Virus record (IMG/VR): IMGVR_UViG_3300042390_000128
Location: 1-31,900 of that record
From: a virus
DNA: 31,900 bases
Direction: 5' to 3' (one strand)
Below are positions 27,515 to 31,900 of the stretch, piece after piece. The stretch's first letter is position 1; each line of letters starts with the position of its first letter. The notes beneath the pieces are model-generated. The model searched no databases, was not told where the DNA came from, and saw only the letters and a list, made by a program, of their open reading frames with translations. The translations under genes and the position numbers were made by a program.

Positions 27515-29082
27515 TGGGCTTTCTTCAAAACATAGCGAACAAGCTGTTCCCCGCTCCCGTTAACAAATACGAAGGAGCCGGTCAGTCATTGCGTCGTTCG
27601 TATCTCGATACGTCTTACACTTCCGCGCGGTTTGATGTTACCAGTTCGACTCGTCAAGCCATCGTTCGCAAGTCTCGCTTTTTTGAGCAAAACAACGCTG
27701 TTCTCAATAGGCTTGGTGATCTGTTTGAGAGCTACACTGTCGGCTCCAGCTTCTCGGTTCAACCAGCCTCCAGCGATTCCGCTTGGAACTTAAAGGCAAA
27801 GAAGTGGTTTGATGTCTGGAGCCGTTATCCCGATATCGGTTCTCGGCAGTCGTTCTCTACTTTGATGGGGCAAGCCGCTCGCGGTTGGTTCTACGATGGT
27901 GAGTCCTTCCTGTTGTTGACGAAAGGTGACACCGGCAAACCTCGATTGCAGCTTATTGAGGCTCAATCCATTGCTACTCCAGTAGGGATGCAATCAGATG
28001 AGACCGTATTTGACGGTATCCGGTTTGATCCTCGTACCGGACGAGCCATCTCCTACTTTATTGGATCGGAAAAGACTCAGGGTAACCTGACTGATGTTCG
28101 CTCCATTTCTTCTGACTCGGTTGTTCATATCTACGAACCGAATCGTCCCGGTCAGCTTAGAGGTCTTCCCTTTGTCTCCGCAGTTATCAATGATCTCCAC
28201 GATCTCGATGATTTGCAAAAGCTGGAGATGGAAGCTTGCAAGCTTGGCGCGTCTGTCGCTCAGATTGTTAAGACTGACGCTGGCGAAGTCCAAGCAAGCA
28301 ATCTCCGCGCTGGTACTGCTGGAGCGAGCGTAAACACCGCCGAGAACTATTACGAACAGGTCTTTGGATCTGGCGTGAAGGTAATGAAAAACGGCGACAG
28401 TTTCGAGCAGTTTGCAACCGAGCGTCCCGGCGTCAATATGCGGGAGTACTGGCGACAACTGACTGAGAAAGTCTGTGCTGGCGTTGGTATCCCTTACGTT
28501 CTGGTTTACCCAGAGTCAATGCAGGGGACTGTTTATCGCGGTGCGCTAGATATGTCGTCTGTATGGTTCCGTTCTCGCCATCAAGTCATGGCATCAGCGG
28601 CTCGTCGTATTTACGAGTACGCGATGGAGTACGCGATTAAGAACGATCCTACGCTCAATGACGCTCCCTCGGATTGGTACGAAGTATCAATTACCGCTCC
28701 GCGCTCCCCGAATGTTGACGTTGGCCGTAATTCTGCGGCTCAATTGGCAGAACTAGAGGCTGGCGTTGTTACCTTTGACGAGGTTTACGGTGCGCGTGGT
28801 CTTGATTGGCGTTCTGCTTTAGAGTCAAAAGCTCAACAAGCTTTGTTTGTACGTCAACTCGCTGCGAAGTATGGCGTTGATGTGTCTGAGATTTCGGTGA
28901 TTCAGAAAGAACGTCCCGCAACTAGTGTTGCAACTGCTATTGACATTGAAGGCGATCCTTCTGAATCTCCGTCTCCAGTCGCTCCGTCAGAAGGTGGGTC
29001 GCAACCTGTTGTTGTAGAGCAGGAAGAGATTACCGCTACCGTCAAGAAGACTCGGAAACCAAAAGCCAAGAAAACCGAATGA
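27514..29082 (+). CDS. Portal protein, lambda type
   Basis: A 522-residue portal. Characteristic stretches: ENNAVLNRLGDLFESYTVG-like sequence (EQNNAVLNRLGDLFESYTVG), VVHIYEPNRPGQLRGLPFVS (about residues 210-230), and GVGIPYVLVYPESMQGTVYR near 325-345, the pattern of lambda gpB-type portals. The last 50 residues are acidic-basic and disordered (PSESPSPVAPSEGGSQPVVV). The dodecameric ring it forms is the DNA entry channel and docks the terminase. The gene follows the terminase and overlaps the protease-capsid gene by four bases. Confidence 0.92.
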   Translation: MGFLQNIANKLFPAPVNKYEGAGQSLRRSYLDTSYTSARFDVTSSTRQAIVRKSRFFEQNNAVLNRLGDLFESYTVGSSFSVQPASSDSAWNLKAKKWFDVWSRYPDIGSRQSFSTLMGQAARGWFYDGESFLLLTKGDTGKPRLQLIEAQSIATPVGMQSDETVFDGIRFDPRTGRAISYFIGSEKTQGNLTDVRSISSDSVVHIYEPNRPGQLRGLPFVSAVINDLHDLDDLQKLEMEACKLGASVAQIVKTDAGEVQASNLRAGTAGASVNTAENYYEQVFGSGVKVMKNGDSFEQFATERPGVNMREYWRQLTEKVCAGVGIPYVLVYPESMQGTVYRGALDMSSVWFRSRHQVMASAARRIYEYAMEYAIKNDPTLNDAPSDWYEVSITAPRSPNVDVGRNSAAQLAELEAGVVTFDEVYGARGLDWRSALESKAQQALFVRQLAAKYGVDVSEISVIQKERPATSVATAIDIEGDPSESPSPVAPSEGGSQPVVVEQEEITATVKKTRKPKAKKTE

Positions 29083-31238
29083 GTTTTACAAAGAAGTCAG
29101 ATTGGCTTTACTACGCACCGGCAAACGCTGCCGGTGATCCTGCTACCGTTCAAATCTTTGATCAGATTGGCGAAGACTGGTACGGCGGTTCCGGTCTATC
29201 TGCAAAACAGTTTTCCGATGTTCTCAACGAGATTGGCAACGGTCCGCTGCTCGTAGAGATCAACTCTCCCGGTGGTAATGTCTGGGATGGTCTCAGCATT
29301 TACAACCAGTTGCGCGGTCGCAAAGCTCCGGTAACCACTCGCGTTGTGGGTATCGCTGCTTCTATCGCGTCAATTATCGCTCTTGCCGGTGATCGCGTAG
29401 AGATGGCTGACGCTGCTCTGATGATGATCCACGACCCATCAGGGATGGCTTCTGGTACTTCCGAGGATATGCGGAAGATGGCTGAGGCTTTGGATCAACA
29501 CGCTCAAGTGTTGGTTGGAGTGTATGCTAAAAAGACAGGACGCTCTCCCGAGTCTATCCGCGCTGCGATGAAAGCGGAAACTTGGTTTACTACCGCTGAA
29601 GCTCTGGCTTTTGGCTTGGTAGACAAACCCATCAAGCAGTTAGCGATGGCCGCGAAATGGCATCCTCGCGCTGTCACCAAGACGGCTCCTGAGACGGTCA
29701 AGAACAACCTCCGTCGAGGTCTTGAGCAATACGAGGAAGGTCTTGCTGGTGACGGTCTTGAACCCGCTACAGTAGCTGACGCTAAGTCGCTGATTTCTGG
29801 CGAAGCTCCTACCGCAGATAAGGTTGATAAAGCCTACAATTGGTGGGCGCGTAATGGCCGATTTCTTGAGGCTGAACCTAATACTCCTGCGGATGTAGCG
29901 GCAAACCTCTGGGGAGGTGCTGCTGGACGCGATTGGTTCAACGCTCTGTATGCTCAGATTGAGCGTCAAGAAGAGCAAGAAGACGAATCCCTAGACGACA
30001 AGCTTTCTGCTAATAGCAACACAGCTAACAGCAAAAATGGCGTGGACTCCACGCCGCAACCAACACAACAACCCGACACAAATATGTCCGATTCCACTAC
30101 TGTGACGGCTGCGGCTGCTCCTGCCGCTTCCGTTGATCTCGCTACTATCATGGCAAAGCTTTCCGCTTTGGAGGCTTCCATTAAGTCGCCCACCGCCGCT
30201 CCTGCTCCTGATCCGGTTCGTCCCGTGATCGTGAACTTGGGTAACCCGCTGCTGGAGAAGCATAAGTCTCTCCGCGCTGGTGCAGAGCGTAAGAGTTTCC
30301 TCATTGAGAATCATGGTGAGTTGCTGCGTCAGTCCGCAATGATCGCTCCTCAGAACGCCAACACGTTCGCGGCTGGCTTGGTTGTCGATTATCTCGCTGA
30401 TGCGGTTATCACTGTTGCTACCACTAAGCTCGCGATGATCGCTGGCTTTACGCGCAACGTTGGCTTGGATAACTTGCGTCCCCGCGCTACCGTTCAGGTC
30501 AAAAAGTTCACCACTGGTGATGCGACTGTTGATAACGCTACCAACTTTGAAGATGGCGCGGCTAACCAGTCCACGCTGGCTGCTACCTCGGTGACTGTTA
30601 ATCAGATCACCAAGAGTTTTACCGTCACTCAGCAGGAGTTGAATCAGGGTTTTGCTATCAGTGACTTGGCTCAGGGTTCCGCTGAGATCTTTGCTCTTGG
30701 TATTAGCAAGAAGGTCACGGCTCAGATGACTGCCGCGCTGTTTGGTGCTGGTACTGTCATTGGTACTGCTGCCAACTTTGATTCTAGCGATCTTCCCGCG
30801 ATCTTGGCTCTGGCTAAGAATTACCGCCAGAAGTTGCTGCTGCTGGACGGTGGACACTTGGCCCGTTTGATGTTCTCCGGTCAGCTCACAGCCGCCGCTG
30901 GAACCAACCCGTTCCCTGACAGCCGATACGGCCCGTTGAACAACGGCTATTTTGGATTCGCCAACATATTGGAGCAGAACGATTACACTGGTGCTATTGC
31001 TAATACTGCTGGCTTCGTCTGCGGTCAGGACGCTATCGCGATTGCGAGCGGCTTGCCGGTTGGAATGATCGCTGGCGAGTTCGTTGAGCAGCGCACTGTT
31101 GAGTTGAGCAATGGTCTGTCTGTGTTGCTCTCTGTGTGGTATTCCCGCTCTACCCGCGCTCATATGGCTTCTTACGATATCATGTTTGGTGCGGCTGCTG
31201 CGGATACTACGCAAGCTGAGGTTCTGATCACCGCTTAA
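29079..31238 (+). CDS. Prohead protease fused to major capsid protein
   Basis: A 719-residue fusion. Residues about 25-190 are a ClpP/S49-type protease: SPGGNVWDG, then GIAASIASII with catalytic Ser95 and MMIHDP with His118. Residues about 205-310 carry a WWARNGRFLEAEP-type domain, then a low-complexity linker (about 310-375, with PQPTQQPDTNMSDSTT) that may serve as scaffold or cleavage region. Residues about 380-719 resemble a major capsid protein (VQVKKFTTGDATVDNATNFE through QRTVELSNGLSVLLSVWYSR). The protease would process or release the capsid protein during head assembly. Overlaps the portal gene by four bases. Confidence 0.85.
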   Translation: MSFTKKSDWLYYAPANAAGDPATVQIFDQIGEDWYGGSGLSAKQFSDVLNEIGNGPLLVEINSPGGNVWDGLSIYNQLRGRKAPVTTRVVGIAASIASIIALAGDRVEMADAALMMIHDPSGMASGTSEDMRKMAEALDQHAQVLVGVYAKKTGRSPESIRAAMKAETWFTTAEALAFGLVDKPIKQLAMAAKWHPRAVTKTAPETVKNNLRRGLEQYEEGLAGDGLEPATVADAKSLISGEAPTADKVDKAYNWWARNGRFLEAEPNTPADVAANLWGGAAGRDWFNALYAQIERQEEQEDESLDDKLSANSNTANSKNGVDSTPQPTQQPDTNMSDSTTVTAAAAPAASVDLATIMAKLSALEASIKSPTAAPAPDPVRPVIVNLGNPLLEKHKSLRAGAERKSFLIENHGELLRQSAMIAPQNANTFAAGLVVDYLADAVITVATTKLAMIAGFTRNVGLDNLRPRATVQVKKFTTGDATVDNATNFEDGAANQSTLAATSVTVNQITKSFTVTQQELNQGFAISDLAQGSAEIFALGISKKVTAQMTAALFGAGTVIGTAANFDSSDLPAILALAKNYRQKLLLLDGGHLARLMFSGQLTAAAGTNPFPDSRYGPLNNGYFGFANILEQNDYTGAIANTAGFVCGQDAIAIASGLPVGMIAGEFVEQRTVELSNGLSVLLSVWYSRSTRAHMASYDIMFGAAAADTTQAEVLITA
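30084..30086 (+). promoter_or_regulatory. Internal in-frame start of capsid part
   Basis: An ATG at codon 336 of the fusion, in frame. It is preceded by a G-poor, CA-rich stretch (CAACACAACAACCCGACACA, then AAT) that looks like the leaders before the tail tube (4286) and tail protein (7262). A start here would give a 384-residue protein beginning MSDSTTVT, roughly the size of a lone major capsid protein. Confidence 0.45.
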
Positions 31239-31249
31239 TCCTTAAGGAT

Positions 31250-31426
31250 ATGCGCATTGCAACAACCATAGCAGTGGACAAGACCGGCAAGACTAAGCTG
31301 GTATCTGGTCCCGAAATTGATGCGACTCTCCAGCGCACTAATTTCAACACTGTTTCTGTTCCCGAAGGAGGCAAACTCATCCTGTGGGTACAGGGAGCTT
31401 TAGCACCGAAGATTCGTAAGGGTTAA
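31250..31426 (+). CDS. Small head-region hypothetical protein
   Basis: A 58-residue protein, MRIATTIAVDKTGKTKLVSG then PEIDATLQRTNFNTVSVPEG and LILWVQGALAPKIRKG. It is beta-rich and follows the capsid gene by 11 bases with AAGGA close to the ATG. It is followed by a strong terminator. Such a small beta protein after a capsid gene could be a head decoration or accessory protein; no family recognised. Confidence 0.55.
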   Translation: MRIATTIAVDKTGKTKLVSGPEIDATLQRTNFNTVSVPEGGKLILWVQGALAPKIRKG

Positions 31427-31438
31427 CAAACCAAAACT

Positions 31439-31474
31439 GGGGAGGCTGTTGGATACGCTGACAGCCTCCCCTTT
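31439..31474 (+). terminator. Strong intrinsic terminator after capsid genes
   Basis: GGGGAGGCTGT (31439-31449) pairs perfectly with ACAGCCTCCCC (31461-31471): an 11-bp GC-rich stem, 11-base loop TGGATACGCTG, then TTTAA. It would reduce transcription after the capsid cluster. The T tract is short, so partial readthrough to the next genes is likely. Confidence 0.75.
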
Positions 31475-31491
31475 AACCGAAAAACAATTTT

Positions 31492-31752
31492 ATGGCCGTT
31501 CAAGCAGACATTTCAACCGAGTACAGCATGGGCCGAGAGGGCTTTGCGCTGGTGACTACAACCGCCGCTCAGACCGGCAACTGGTCTGGCTTGATTCCGA
31601 CCGAGCCAACGGTGTTCACTTCCATTACGGGATTTGGAATATCCGGCACTTGGACCTCCAAGACCATTCCTGCTGGATTCCCTCTGGTGGGCAACATCAC
31701 CGCATTTCAAATCTCCAGCGGTTCTGTCGTAGCGTTTAACGCCAGAGCCTAA
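31492..31752 (+). CDS. Small beta-rich virion protein, head accessory candidate
   Basis: An 86-residue protein, MAVQADISTEYSMGREGFAL, then VTTTAAQTGNWSGLIPTEPT and IPAGFPLVGNITAFQISSGS. It is almost certainly all-beta; the pattern of TGNWSGL and IPAGFPLVG resembles small decoration-type proteins encoded after capsid genes. The ATG follows the terminator by 17 bases and an A-rich leader with no Shine-Dalgarno site. Its stop shares bases with the next ATG. A decoration role is inferred from place and fold style. Confidence 0.55.
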   Translation: MAVQADISTEYSMGREGFALVTTTAAQTGNWSGLIPTEPTVFTSITGFGISGTWTSKTIPAGFPLVGNITAFQISSGSVVAFNARA

Positions 31753-31900
31753 TGATCTCAATAGGAACATCAATCAACAGGACGAGATCCTATAATGGGA
31801 TCATGCCTGAGCCTCCGATTATGCGGAGGGATGTTCTACAAGAGGACGAGACATTCCTGCTGCAAGAAGATGGAACCAGCAAGCTCGTTATTTCGTATGG
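31752..31900 (+). CDS. Partial hypothetical protein, runs off window
   Basis: The first 49 residues of a gene cut by the window edge: MISIGTSINRTRSYNGIMPE, then MRRDVLQEDETFLLQEDGTS and KLVISYG. The VLQEDETFLLQEDG doublet echoes the DRLLQESGSLLLQEN region of the connector-like gene at 2557. It is probably a structural protein. The start overlaps the previous stop (TAATG). Confidence 0.5.
   Translation, partial: MISIGTSINRTRSYNGIMPEPPIMRRDVLQEDETFLLQEDGTSKLVISY

Noticed and set aside
29991-31214. A 407-residue open frame on the minus strand opposite the capsid region
   Set aside because: It is antisense to a clearly coding protease-capsid gene, its translation is low-complexity Ser/Arg-rich, and it is explained by the codon bias of the + strand gene.

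Overview
The window is one continuous stretch of a tailed double-stranded DNA phage genome, with every supported gene on the + strand. The head and packaging module is lambda-like: a GpA-type large terminase, a lambda-type portal, and a ClpP-like prohead protease fused to the major capsid protein. There is a tail-tube-like protein and a 359-residue tape-measure-like protein, so a siphovirus with a rather short tail is the best inference. I see no integrase, excisionase, lysogeny repressor, tRNA or insertion sequence. The host cannot be named from the sequence; the proteins resemble those of uncultured aquatic phages. Many structural and replication genes start behind G-poor, CA-rich leaders without a Shine-Dalgarno site, while the small-gene array uses strong AAGGAGG sites with GTG starts.

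Layout. 1-2.6 kb: fibre-like virion proteins around a compact lysis cassette (two small holin-like proteins, a 47-residue protein and an overlapping small lipoprotein). 2.6-10.9 kb: connector-like proteins, tail terminator, tail tube, chaperone-position protein, tape measure and an 895-residue tail-tip candidate. 10.9-14.0 kb: recombination and nucleotide genes (Cys-rich small protein, Bet/RecT annealing protein, RecB/Cas4-like exonuclease, MazG-like pyrophosphatase, OB-fold protein, RusA resolvase). 14.0-14.5 kb: a structured, promoter-bearing gap. 14.5-15.3 kb: small genes and a lysozyme-like protein. 15.3-19.3 kb: about sixteen tiny overlapping genes, many coiled-coil, joined by a repeated stop/RBS/start junction, and ending with three tandem mini helix-turn-helix genes. 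19.3-23.9 kb: metallophosphoesterase, a replication initiator carrying an iteron-like origin inside its gene, a DnaB-type helicase, an SSB-like protein and an HTH protein. 23.9-31.9 kb: small terminase, PD-(D/E)XK nuclease, large terminase, gpW-position protein, portal, protease-capsid, a strong terminator, and head accessory genes running off the right edge.

The order (packaging and head at the right edge, fibre, lysis and tail at the left edge) suggests a circular or circularly permuted map whose missing piece lies between the last and first genes here. The features that most deserve attention are the junction-repeat gene array (15.4-18.6 kb), the putative lambda-type origin inside the initiator gene (20.97-21.07 kb), a pair of near-identical promoter/operator elements (10.90 and 14.17 kb), a predicted multi-helix RNA at 14.04 kb, and an in-frame internal start that could separate capsid from protease.
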